DNA from: JAIBJP01 sp035601195
Lineage (GTDB): Bacteria; Actinomycetota; Thermoleophilia; Gaiellales; Gaiellaceae
Direction: 5' to 3'
Assembly: GCA_035601195.1 (NCBI GenBank)
Contig: DATNOU010000070.1
Span: 1 to 16,446 of the forward strand
Length of the DNA stretch: 16,446 nucleotides
Of this stretch, positions 6,105 through 13,354 are shown one piece after another. Under the pieces are notes generated by a model, which saw nothing but the letters and a program-made list of their open reading frames with translations, had not been told where the DNA came from and did not search any database. Position 1 is the stretch's first letter. Every line of letters starts with the position of its first letter. Made by a program: the position numbers and the translations under genes.

Positions 6105-7406
6105 ATGGGAAATCCACGCATCCGCTTGGCCTCGTTCCTGCGGAGATGGTGGTTCCTCATCGCCCTCGCCGTCGTCGGGGGCGCCCTCGCGGCCTATGTA
6201 TACGGGTCGCGCGCTACGCCGACGTACGAAGCAAATGCCAAGGTCCTGGTCGAAGCCGACCCCGAATCGGGTGGCACGACTCAGGCCGCCGAGCTTGTTC
6301 CCACGTACGCCGAGATGGTCAGGAGCACGCCGGTCCTCGCCTTCGCGCTTCGGAGGACCGGATCACCTGGCTCCGTCGACGAGCTGCGTGAGAACGTCCG
6401 CGCCGAATCCGATCAGGACACACGCCTCATCGAAATTCGCGCCGACGACACCGACCCCACCCGAGCCGTCGCGCTGGCAAATCAGCTGACCGCCGGTCTC
6501 AAGTGGTACCTCTCCGTTACCCAAGTTCCTCCCACCCCCGGTGCTCACGCTACGAAGCAGCCGCTGGTCCGGGTGGTCGACCGGGAAACCTCAGCTGCTC
6601 GCGTCCGACCGCGGTCTCTGCTGCTGCTCGAGTTCGGCGCGCTGGCCGGCCTGTTCGGAGCACTCGCGTTCGCCTTGGTCGCTGAAACGCGGAGACCGAA
6701 TGTGACGGACGAGGTCGACCTCATGGAGATCGGCGGATTGCCCGTGCTCGGCTCGGTGAACGGAGCCCGGCCTCGAGCGGGACAGTCGTCCTTCGATCCG
6801 ACCCGAAGCTCCCTCGAGGAGGCCGCGTCGTACCGGCGACTGGTCACGAGAATCTCAGTCGCAAACCGTGAAGAAATCCCCGGCAGCCTCGTCGTAGTGG
6901 GTGCTGAGCGTTCGGAGGGCAGCTGCACCGTGGGGGTAAAGCTCGCCCTCGCCCTCGCGCAGGACGGATGGCGCGTGGTGCTCGCCGACTTCGAAGGAGG
7001 CAGGATCAGACCGCTTTTCGGGGTCGATGAGCGCGGCGGGGGAAGCCGGTTCGTTAGCCGAGCCAAGGCTCTCAAATACAGAGAGACGACCCTCGACTGC
7101 TTCACTTTGCGTTCCGGGGCACCGCTCGTTTTCGTCTTGCCTCGTCTCGCGCCGCGCGGTCTCAGTCACGAGGAGGCGGAAGAGCTGGTGACACTTCTCT
7201 CCGTTGACGCGGACCTGTTGATCATCCACGCGCCTCCTCCGAGCCACTCCCGCAGTACGCTCACCTGGGCCCGCGCTGCGAGAGCGACTGTGCTCGTCGT
7301 CCGGGCAGAGCACACGAAGCGCGTGAACGTCACAACTGCCCTGCAGGGCCTCGAACCCGTCGGCAAGAAGCTCATCGGCGCGGTGCTGCAGACTGGGCGC
7401 GACTGA
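6105..7406 (+). CDS. Wzz-like polysaccharide co-polymerase with degenerate BY-kinase-like domain
   Basis: 433 residues. Two membrane segments (about 16-33 and 171-193) enclose an extracytoplasmic region of about 135 residues, the layout of Wzz/chain-length-determinant proteins. TPTYEANAKVLVE after the first segment and RPRSLLLLEFGALAG at the second are typical. The cytoplasmic part resembles the CpsD/BY-kinase domain fused in Gram-positive-type proteins: EEAASYRRLVTRI, then SLVVVGAERSEGSCTVGVKLALALAQDG, which sits exactly where Walker A should be but has no GK(S/T). ADFE replaces the usual VDADLR Walker A' (one Asp, D295, kept). DLLIIHAPP replaces the Walker B 'IIDTPP', with His375 for the Asp. 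No C-terminal tyrosine cluster is present (it ends LQTGRD). It therefore probably sets chain length without autophosphorylating. A GGAAAGG motif shortly before ATG 6105 supports the start. Convergent with the flippase gene, 17 bases away. Confidence 0.85.
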   Translation: MGNPRIRLASFLRRWWFLIALAVVGGALAAYVYGSRATPTYEANAKVLVEADPESGGTTQAAELVPTYAEMVRSTPVLAFALRRTGSPGSVDELRENVRAESDQDTRLIEIRADDTDPTRAVALANQLTAGLKWYLSVTQVPPTPGAHATKQPLVRVVDRETSAARVRPRSLLLLEFGALAGLFGALAFALVAETRRPNVTDEVDLMEIGGLPVLGSVNGARPRAGQSSFDPTRSSLEEAASYRRLVTRISVANREEIPGSLVVVGAERSEGSCTVGVKLALALAQDGWRVVLADFEGGRIRPLFGVDERGGGSRFVSRAKALKYRETTLDCFTLRSGAPLVFVLPRLAPRGLSHEEAEELVTLLSVDADLLIIHAPPPSHSRSTLTWARAARATVLVVRAEHTKRVNVTTALQGLEPVGKKLIGAVLQTGRD

Positions 7407-7423
7407 CGCGGGCGTCCCGGGCG

Positions 7424-8989
7424 CTACTCCCCGACGATGAGGCGGATGATGCGGAACCGCCTGAGCTCCGGAAACGTCTCAGCGGCGCGTAGAGCGGAGC
7501 GGTTGTACGCCACGACGAAGAGAGAGGCCAGCGCCGCGATGGTGAAGCCGACGAAGGCAGGAGGCGAGACCGCGAGCTGAATGGCGAGAATCAGCCCTGC
7601 GGCGCCGGCGATGGTCGAGTAGACGGCGAGGTCCGTTCTGCGGAGGAGCCTGACTCCAGTGTTGAGCCGGAGCCCCGCCTGCTTGAGGATGTTGTGCAGG
7701 ACGAGCGTGCTCGAGGTCCCGATCGCGGCGCCGAGCGGTCCGTACCTTGGGATGAGCAAGAAGTTGACCCCGAGGTTGACGAGCGCCACGAAAACGTTGA
7801 TCGAGACGATGTAGCGAAGCCGTCCGAACACCTTGAGCGTGAGCCCGTTGAAGCCGAGGGCTGCGTTGAAGTAGTACGCGAACGAGACAAGTGCCAGGTA
7901 CGTCGCCGAGTCCGCATAGCGCTCGCCGAAGAGCGTCGTGGTCACGGGGTGGGCGAGCGAGAAGGTGAGGGCGAAGATCGGGAAGGACAGGACGGCGATC
8001 CAGATGGCGGTCTGCCAGTAGAGCCGGTTGATGCCCTCTTCGTCCCCGCGGGCGAATAAGCGCGCAGCGAGTGGCGTGAAGAGCAGGGCGAAGCTCGACA
8101 TGACGACCTGGTTCAGCATCGCCGCCGGCATCACAACCCTGAAAGCCGCCACATCGGTCGCGCCGCCGTAATGCCCGAGGAGGACGACGTCCGAGGTGTT
8201 CATGGCCGTGTAGACAAGATCCGAGCTCAGGAGCGGAATCGTGAAGCTGAAGATTTCTCGGGCCGGAATCTGCGTCGACGAGAGGGAGAAGCGCTCGAAC
8301 AATCCTTCCTTCCGCAGCAACCGCTCGAGCATGACCAGATAGAGACCGACGCCCAGAGCCGCGGAGAGGACGTAGCCGGCCGCGAGGAAGACGACGCCCT
8401 GATGGCCGAGGACGAGCAGGAGCACGATCGTGAGCCGTAGTCCCGGCGCGAGGACATACTTTCGAAAGAAGATCGCCCGCGGCTTGGAAAAGACCGCGAA
8501 CATCCCCACGAGCAGGCCGTCCAGTCCCTGGATTGGGACAAGGAGGACAAGCACGAGGAGCACCGACGAGGCGCTCGAGTTCCCGATCAGCGAACCGTTG
8601 AGGACGCCTTCGAGTCCGTAGACGAGGGCGACGCAGAGAAGACCCACCGACGTCACGACCCCGCCGGCCAGCACGATCGTTCCCCAGACCTTGCCGTAGT
8701 TTCCCTGCTCGTCGTAAATCGGAACGAAGCGCGTTATCGACCGGTCGAGCCCGAACGTCGCGATGCTCGAGCCGAGGCTGACTAGCGAGAGCGCATACGC
8801 GAACGCTCCGTAGTCGCTCTTGCTCAGATAGCGGATGACGATGATCTGAACAGCGAAGTTGACGCCGAGCGACGCCAGTCGCCCGACGAGCAAGAGGCTC
8901 GAGCCTCGAATCTGGTTTCTCGTGGCAGCGTCGTCGGGCGCCACGGGGATCGCGTCGGCGGAAGGGCTCGCGGATGCCGATGCCTTCAT
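7424..8989 (-). CDS. Polysaccharide flippase, Wzx/MATE-like (oligosaccharide exporter superfamily)
   Basis: 521 residues from ATG 8989. After a polar, Ala/Ser-rich N-terminus of about 25 residues, the protein is almost wholly hydrophobic and I estimate 12-14 membrane segments. RNQIRGSSLLLVGRLASLGVNFAVQIIVIRYLSKSDYGAFAYALS is interrupted only by the usual 'lsk.dyG.fa' loop of Wzx proteins, and LIPRYGPLGAAIGTSSTLV is the conserved 'yG..GAaiat' region in the second half. The family moves undecaprenyl-linked repeat units across the membrane. Its position between the Wzz-like gene and the lyase gene, with the O-antigen ligase further right, fits a Wzx/Wzy-type route. It is transcribed alone, divergent from the lyase gene, so it may share a regulatory region with it. 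The short charged C-terminus (RRFRIIRLIVGE) is ordinary for the family. Confidence 0.92.
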   Translation of the reverse strand: MKASASASPSADAIPVAPDDAATRNQIRGSSLLLVGRLASLGVNFAVQIIVIRYLSKSDYGAFAYALSLVSLGSSIATFGLDRSITRFVPIYDEQGNYGKVWGTIVLAGGVVTSVGLLCVALVYGLEGVLNGSLIGNSSASSVLLVLVLLVPIQGLDGLLVGMFAVFSKPRAIFFRKYVLAPGLRLTIVLLLVLGHQGVVFLAAGYVLSAALGVGLYLVMLERLLRKEGLFERFSLSSTQIPAREIFSFTIPLLSSDLVYTAMNTSDVVLLGHYGGATDVAAFRVVMPAAMLNQVVMSSFALLFTPLAARLFARGDEEGINRLYWQTAIWIAVLSFPIFALTFSLAHPVTTTLFGERYADSATYLALVSFAYYFNAALGFNGLTLKVFGRLRYIVSINVFVALVNLGVNFLLIPRYGPLGAAIGTSSTLVLHNILKQAGLRLNTGVRLLRRTDLAVYSTIAGAAGLILAIQLAVSPPAFVGFTIAALASLFVVAYNRSALRAAETFPELRRFRIIRLIVGE

Positions 8990-9232
8990 GGATGCCCCCG
9001 TCCCTGTCCAGTTGAAGCCCGGATGCGACCGGCCGCTATCCGGGCCCCCTCATCCTGGCAGAACCACGCCCGTGAGATGCAGGTAGGAGTGGACGACGGC
9101 CCTCGTGTCACCCTCGCCGCGTAAGCTTGCTCGACGGCTCCGAGGAATGACAGCCGCCTCCTGGACTCCCAAAGTCGCGATCGCGGTGCCAGGGATCACC
9201 TGGCCGCGGCCATGTGGCGTCAAGCTCTCGCG
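8990..9232. promoter_or_regulatory. Divergent intergenic region between flippase and alginate-lyase-fold genes
   Basis: About 220-240 bases with no credible gene must hold promoters for both directions. The only clear structure is an 8-bp inverted repeat, GCCCGGAT (9017-9024) and ATCCGGGC (9038-9045), with a 13-base spacer containing CCGGCC. The half-sites are 21 bases apart centre to centre, two helical turns, as expected for a dimeric regulator. It sits 28-56 bases upstream of the flippase start. I see no convincing sigma-factor boxes. Confidence 0.4.
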
Positions 9233-10432
9233 ATGAGGGCCATCGTGACTTTCGGGATCGCCTGCGTTCTCGTGGCCTCCGGCTGCAGCAGTGGGAACGG
9301 TGGGGACCAGGAGCTCCAGCGTCGTGAGCAGACGAAGGCGGAGCAGCAGGCCGAAACGACCCCACCTCCTCCTCGGACCTCGTCGCCGGATGCTGGGGGA
9401 ATCTGGATCTCGCGAGCGGAGGTCAGGCGCCTTCCGATGCGAGGAGCCGCGTGGAATCGGGTGAAAGCCGCTGCCGACGGACCGTTGGGCAAAGCGGACA
9501 TCGCCGACCAAGACTCCCACCACGACGTGCTGACGATGGCCGTCGCACTCGTGTACGCGCGCACCGGCGAAGAGAGCTACCGCCGGAAGGCCGCCGATGC
9601 GATCGAAGGTGCTCTCGGCACCGAGCGGGGCGGCAGGACGCTCGCTCTCGGGCGCAACCTGCTCTCGTACGTGATCGCGGCGGATTTGATCGACCTGCGA
9701 TCATACGATTCGGCCGGGGAGGCCTCATTCCGAGAGTGGCTGGCGGTGGTTCGCCAGGAGCCGCTCGGCTCCCGAGTTCCTGATGAGACGCTCATCGGCA
9801 CGGCCGAGCGCTCGATAAGCAACTGGGGCGGCATGGCGGGCGCGAGTCGAGTGGCAATCGACGCATACCTGCGCGACGAGCGCGACCTCGCGCGGGCGGC
9901 GAAGGTGATGAAGGGCTGGCTGGGCGATCGGTCGGTGTATCCGGGGATTCCGGGGCCGCTGTTCCGACCGGACGACACCGGCAAAGGCTTCCGAGCTGGA
10001 GGATACAACGACGACCTCTCCTGGCAAGCCGATCCGGACAGGCCGCGGGGCGTGAACCCGAAGGGAGCAATGAAGGAAGGTCATTCCATCGACGGCGCGC
10101 TTCCCGACGACATGCGTCGTGGCGGGCCGTTCCAGTGGCCGCCCGCCTACACCCAGTACCCCCGCGAGGCTCTAAGTGGCTACGTCGCCCTCGCCGAGCT
10201 CCTATATCGGCAGGGCTACGACGTGTACGAGTGGGAGGACCGGGCCCTGCTCCGCGCCACGCGGTTCCTGTACGACCTCGAACGAGCCTTCCCCGACGAA
10301 GGATGGTGGGAGCCGGCCACGCCTGTCTACTGGATCATCAAGAACCGCTACGGACAGTCGTTTCCCGTCGAGATGGGCAGCACAATTGGGCGGAACGTGG
10401 GCTGGACAGACTGGACGCACGCACCCCACTGA
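9233..10432 (+). CDS. Lipoprotein of the alginate lyase (PL5-like, alpha/alpha-toroid) family
   Basis: 399 residues from ATG 9233 (ATG 9212 would add seven). The N-terminus is a lipoprotein signal, FGIACVLVASGC, with Cys18 the likely lipidated residue, then a charged Gln/Glu/Pro-rich linker (about 20-55). The rest is helical and carries alginate-lyase-fold landmarks: SNWGGMAGASRVAIDAYLRD (N197), where family members have an Asn-containing active-site helix, and DGALPDDMRRGG (D287 to R296) followed by Tyr/Gln and a helix LSGYVALAELLYRQGYDVYEW, the usual 'DGslP.E..R ... l..Ae....G.Dlw' pattern. The canonical catalytic His after the Asn is not obvious, so activity is unproven. Such enzymes cleave uronate-containing polymers by beta-elimination; here it would act outside the membrane, trimming or degrading the locus polymer. 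Divergent from the flippase and convergent with the next gene, 24 bases away. Confidence 0.75.
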   Translation: MRAIVTFGIACVLVASGCSSGNGGDQELQRREQTKAEQQAETTPPPPRTSSPDAGGIWISRAEVRRLPMRGAAWNRVKAAADGPLGKADIADQDSHHDVLTMAVALVYARTGEESYRRKAADAIEGALGTERGGRTLALGRNLLSYVIAADLIDLRSYDSAGEASFREWLAVVRQEPLGSRVPDETLIGTAERSISNWGGMAGASRVAIDAYLRDERDLARAAKVMKGWLGDRSVYPGIPGPLFRPDDTGKGFRAGGYNDDLSWQADPDRPRGVNPKGAMKEGHSIDGALPDDMRRGGPFQWPPAYTQYPREALSGYVALAELLYRQGYDVYEWEDRALLRATRFLYDLERAFPDEGWWEPATPVYWIIKNRYGQSFPVEMGSTIGRNVGWTDWTHAPH

Positions 10433-10456
10433 CCGCGCGAGACCAGCGGCGCTCGA

Positions 10457-12442
10457 TCAGGAGCCGAACGTGACTACGAGCTGCGGCGCGTTCGCGCCTT
10501 CCTTGCTGCTGTACCAGACGGCGTCGCTATTGCCGTCCTTGAGCGCGAAGCTGTAGACGCCGTCGCCCGAGAAGGGCGCGCCGAGGTTGAACTCGACCCA
10601 GGTGCCGACCGGCGCCGCGCCGCCGGCTCCAAGCAGCGAGCCGACCGCGGGTCGCGTAGTCCAGGTGATCGCGCCTTCAGTCCAGTTCGTGTCCGCGACC
10701 GAGTAGATGGCGCCGGCGACCGTGCTCGGGTCGGTGACGAAGAGGCGAAGCTTGACCGACGTGACGGGAGCTGTTACCCCGCCCACGTTGAACTTGAGAT
10801 AGGACGAGGTCTGATCGACCCGGTACGTCCGGAGCGTGGCTTGCCCGCCCGTGTTCTCGTCGGGGTAGTTGGAGCGGACATAGGCGTCGTCCGTCGGCAC
10901 GAACGTCACTGTCGAGCTACCGCCGCCGCCCGTCGGGGTCACTGTGATCGTCTTCGTCGCGCTACTCGAGCCCGCGGTGTTCGTGACCGTGAGCTTGGCG
11001 GTGTATGTGTTCGGCGTCGTGTAGTTGAAGCTTGGATTCTGGGCCGTCGAGTCGACGGTGCCGTCATTGTCGAAATCCCACGCCCAGCTTGTGGGGCCCC
11101 CGCTCGACGTGTCCGTGAAGTTGACCGTGAGCGGCGCCGGCCCGCTCGTGGGCACGGCCGTGAAGGAGGCCGTCGGCGGCACGGGGCCGCCCCCGCCGCC
11201 CAGAGAGAAGAAGTTGTGCCAGTAGTGGGTGGCCGAGCCCGACGCGAGGACGACGAGTCCTGTGGAGGGGCCGACGTTCTGCTTGGTCGACGTGGCGTTG
11301 TTGACCTTGGCGTCGGCGTCCTTGATGATCGGCGTCCCGAGGCCCGTCGGAAACGAGATCGACCCGACCGGAGACGTCTTCTCGAAGATCGTCCCGCTCG
11401 ACTCGGGCGAGGTGGCGAACATGTGCACGATGCCGTTTACCTCGTCGATCTCGACGATCGGGCGCGTGTGGTGGTCCTGCACCCGCCCGAACATGGCGCT
11501 CGACCAGCCCCCGGCCGAGCCCCGGACGAGCAGCATCGTGAGTGGGTCAGCCGAGGCGCTCTTCGAGGTCTTGACGGCAGCGAACACACGTCCGGTCGCG
11601 TCCGTCTTCAGGTTGATGTGATCGTCTGCGAGGCCTGGGCCTTGGAGGGCGTTCTCGAATGACCAGACGTTGTCAGCTTGATCGTCGGCGTGGATGCCGA
11701 AGACGTCTTTCGCCGCGTTCTGGTCGCTCCACAGGACGCCGATCTTGTTCCCTCCGAAGGCGATCACGGAGGAGATGTCGTCCCCCTTGACCGTCGTGGA
11801 CGAGATCACAAACGGCGTTCCCCAGCTCGCGTCGTTGCAGGCAGGGGTGCACAGGGTGCGGTTGACCCAGATCTTCCCGCCCTGCTGCCAGGTCGCCCAG
11901 AGCTTGCCGGTCGAGTCCTTGGCGATCACCAGCGTCTCGAGCTTGTAGCTGTTGATCGTGGCTGGAAATCCCGGATCCCTCGTATATGTATCGGTGGCCG
12001 CGTCGTAGCCGTAGCGGTAGAGACGGCTCACCCCACCCGTCCCCGCCGACTCGGTGAAGACGTGGGAAGCCACGTAGAGCTTGCCCGCAACGCCGTCCCA
12101 AAGGACGTCCGCATGGGTCCCTCCTCGGTCGTCCAGGGCGACTCCCGTATCCCCCCAGGTCTGCGTCCCCTGGTTGAGCCTGAAGATGTGGAAGTCCGCA
12201 CTCGCCGTATCCCACATGCTTGCCCACCAGGAGCCGTCGTTCCACCAGACCTTGCTCTCGGGCTTCGAGGCCGTGATCCCGGAGCCACCCCCCGAAAACG
12301 AGGGGCCCTGGTAACCGATATCGCCCGGCGCCGCCCGGGCCTGCGCAGTGAAGCCGAAGAGCACGAGCGCGAGCAAAGCGATGATAGTCGCCTGCAGACG
12401 CCGCGTCGCCGACCCTCTGCCGCTTATGAGGGCTTCACGCAC
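10457..12442 (-). CDS. Secreted multidomain protein: propeller-like domain, PKD domain, DNRLRE/CBM96-type module
   Basis: 661 residues from GTG 12442. Residues 1-37 are a signal peptide (TRRLQ, hydrophobic LLALVLFGFTA, then ARA). Residues about 38-415 are paralogous to the first domain of the protein at 4514-6031: both share SKPESK-W-NDG-WWA, HIFRL, DVLW, DSTGK/A-WATW, DDISS-FGGNK-GV-WS, LADDHINLK, TRPIV and TSTKQ in the same order. Residues 422-502 are a PKD domain (SGPAPLTVNFTDTS, WAWDFDNDG, YTAKLTVTN). Residues 509-661 match the DNRLRE/CBM96 type of carbohydrate-binding module (DDAYVRSNYPDENTGG, YLKFNV, TNWTEGAITWTTRP, SSKEG, PQLVVTF). The build suggests an exported protein that grips polysaccharide. 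Catalysis is not evident. It is the last gene of the minus-strand cluster, seven bases beyond the end of the pseudogene. The ribosome-binding site before GTG 12442 is weak. Confidence 0.85.
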   Translation of the reverse strand: MREALISGRGSATRRLQATIIALLALVLFGFTAQARAAPGDIGYQGPSFSGGGSGITASKPESKVWWNDGSWWASMWDTASADFHIFRLNQGTQTWGDTGVALDDRGGTHADVLWDGVAGKLYVASHVFTESAGTGGVSRLYRYGYDAATDTYTRDPGFPATINSYKLETLVIAKDSTGKLWATWQQGGKIWVNRTLCTPACNDASWGTPFVISSTTVKGDDISSVIAFGGNKIGVLWSDQNAAKDVFGIHADDQADNVWSFENALQGPGLADDHINLKTDATGRVFAAVKTSKSASADPLTMLLVRGSAGGWSSAMFGRVQDHHTRPIVEIDEVNGIVHMFATSPESSGTIFEKTSPVGSISFPTGLGTPIIKDADAKVNNATSTKQNVGPSTGLVVLASGSATHYWHNFFSLGGGGGPVPPTASFTAVPTSGPAPLTVNFTDTSSGGPTSWAWDFDNDGTVDSTAQNPSFNYTTPNTYTAKLTVTNTAGSSSATKTITVTPTGGGGSSTVTFVPTDDAYVRSNYPDENTGGQATLRTYRVDQTSSYLKFNVGGVTAPVTSVKLRLFVTDPSTVAGAIYSVADTNWTEGAITWTTRPAVGSLLGAGGAAPVGTWVEFNLGAPFSGDGVYSFALKDGNSDAVWYSSKEGANAPQLVVTFGS

Positions 12443-12448
12443 CGCCCG

Positions 12449-13347
12449 TTAGGGATAACACGCTCGCTCGAAAGGTTCAACCCTTGGGCCGAACGGCCTC
12501 GCTTCCGCCGTCTCCGAACATACTCCGGCCTCCATATCGCCCGGAACAGGCTCTCCGAGCAAGGCGAGCAGCGTCGGAGCGATGTCGCGCAGGTCGCGGT
12601 CGGTCCGCGACCGGCGGGGATAGCGGGGCCGACCAGTGCGTAGAGGCGCTCGTGCGCGTGATTAGCATCGTCGGGCCAGTCTCGTTTTCGAACACGTGGA
12701 CGGTCCCCCTACCAACTTGCCGTGGTGCATACGGTCCGTGCCCATCTCGACCATGAAGAAAAGATCCCGGGGTCGCGTCTCGAGCAGGTGCTCGGCGAGG
12801 CGAAAGCGCTTTTCGGTCATTTCCTCGATCTCGCTCAGCAGCCGCTCCTTGTCGTTCGTGCGGAAGTTCTAGACGTCGACCATGTAGCGACCAACAACGC
12901 GCTCGATCTCACTCTTGAGCTCGGGTGGGTACGTGTACTGGCTCTGTTCCGTGTCGGGAGTGAGGAAGCAGGACACCATGACCCCGTTGACGCGGCTGAC
13001 GGGGTACGTCTGGGGGACGCCGAGCACGATAACTTGGCGGCCCCGCGCCGAGAGGAGATCCCATAGCCGCGGTACGCGCAACGCGCGTGAGTCGGCGAAC
13101 GCGAGGGCGCGTCGTAGGAGTGGTTGCGACGATTCCGGAAGCCATAGAAACCGAGCGTACCCGGGCTGCGGGAGGACGTCATGCTCGCCCAGGCCGGGAC
13201 CGTGATCGGCGGGTCGCAGCTGTTCAGGATGCCCCAGGCCGCCCGTTCCGTAAGTGAGCGGATCGTTGGGAGCTCCGGAAGCCTTGGCTCGAAGACCCAC
13301 TGAGGGGTGGCGCAGTCGAAGCCGACAACGAGGGCGCGAGCATGCAA
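12449..13347 (-). pseudogene. Decayed type I phosphodiesterase/nucleotide pyrophosphatase (alkaline phosphatase superfamily) gene
   Basis: Pieces of one protein are found in successive frames. From TTG 13347: LHARALVVGFDCATPQW, then ITVPAWASMTSSRSPGTLGFYGFRNRRNHSYDA. Near 13105-13112 the frame shifts; a duplicated GC would explain it, since removing it gives SYDALAFADSRA. The second frame runs PRLWDLLSARGRQVIVLGVPQTYP and CFLTPDTEQSQYTYPPELKS to VDV, then TAG (12869-12871), beyond which homology continues in frame: NFRTNDKERLLSEIEEMTEK, then FFMVEMGTDRMHHG. Near 12695-12722 the text jumps to FENETGP, a frame change gives DDANHAHERLYALVGPAIPAG, and another gives RDLRDIAPTLLALLGEPVPG. About 200 residues of the normal middle, including later metal-binding residues, are missing. 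The surviving start and end show it was once a full member of this family. It lies directly after the sulfatase-like gene in the same direction. Confidence 0.88.
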
Positions 13348-13354
13348 AGTCGCG

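Noticed and set aside
7404..7426. Possible terminator between the convergent Wzz-like and flippase genes
   Set aside because: Only a 4-bp CGGG/CCCG stem with a 3-base loop is present, too weak to call.
11678..12643. Open frame (321 codons) on the plus strand across the PKD/CBM96 protein gene and pseudogene end
   Set aside because: Low-complexity Arg/Gly/Val composition and no homology pattern; the opposite strand carries the paralogous domain.
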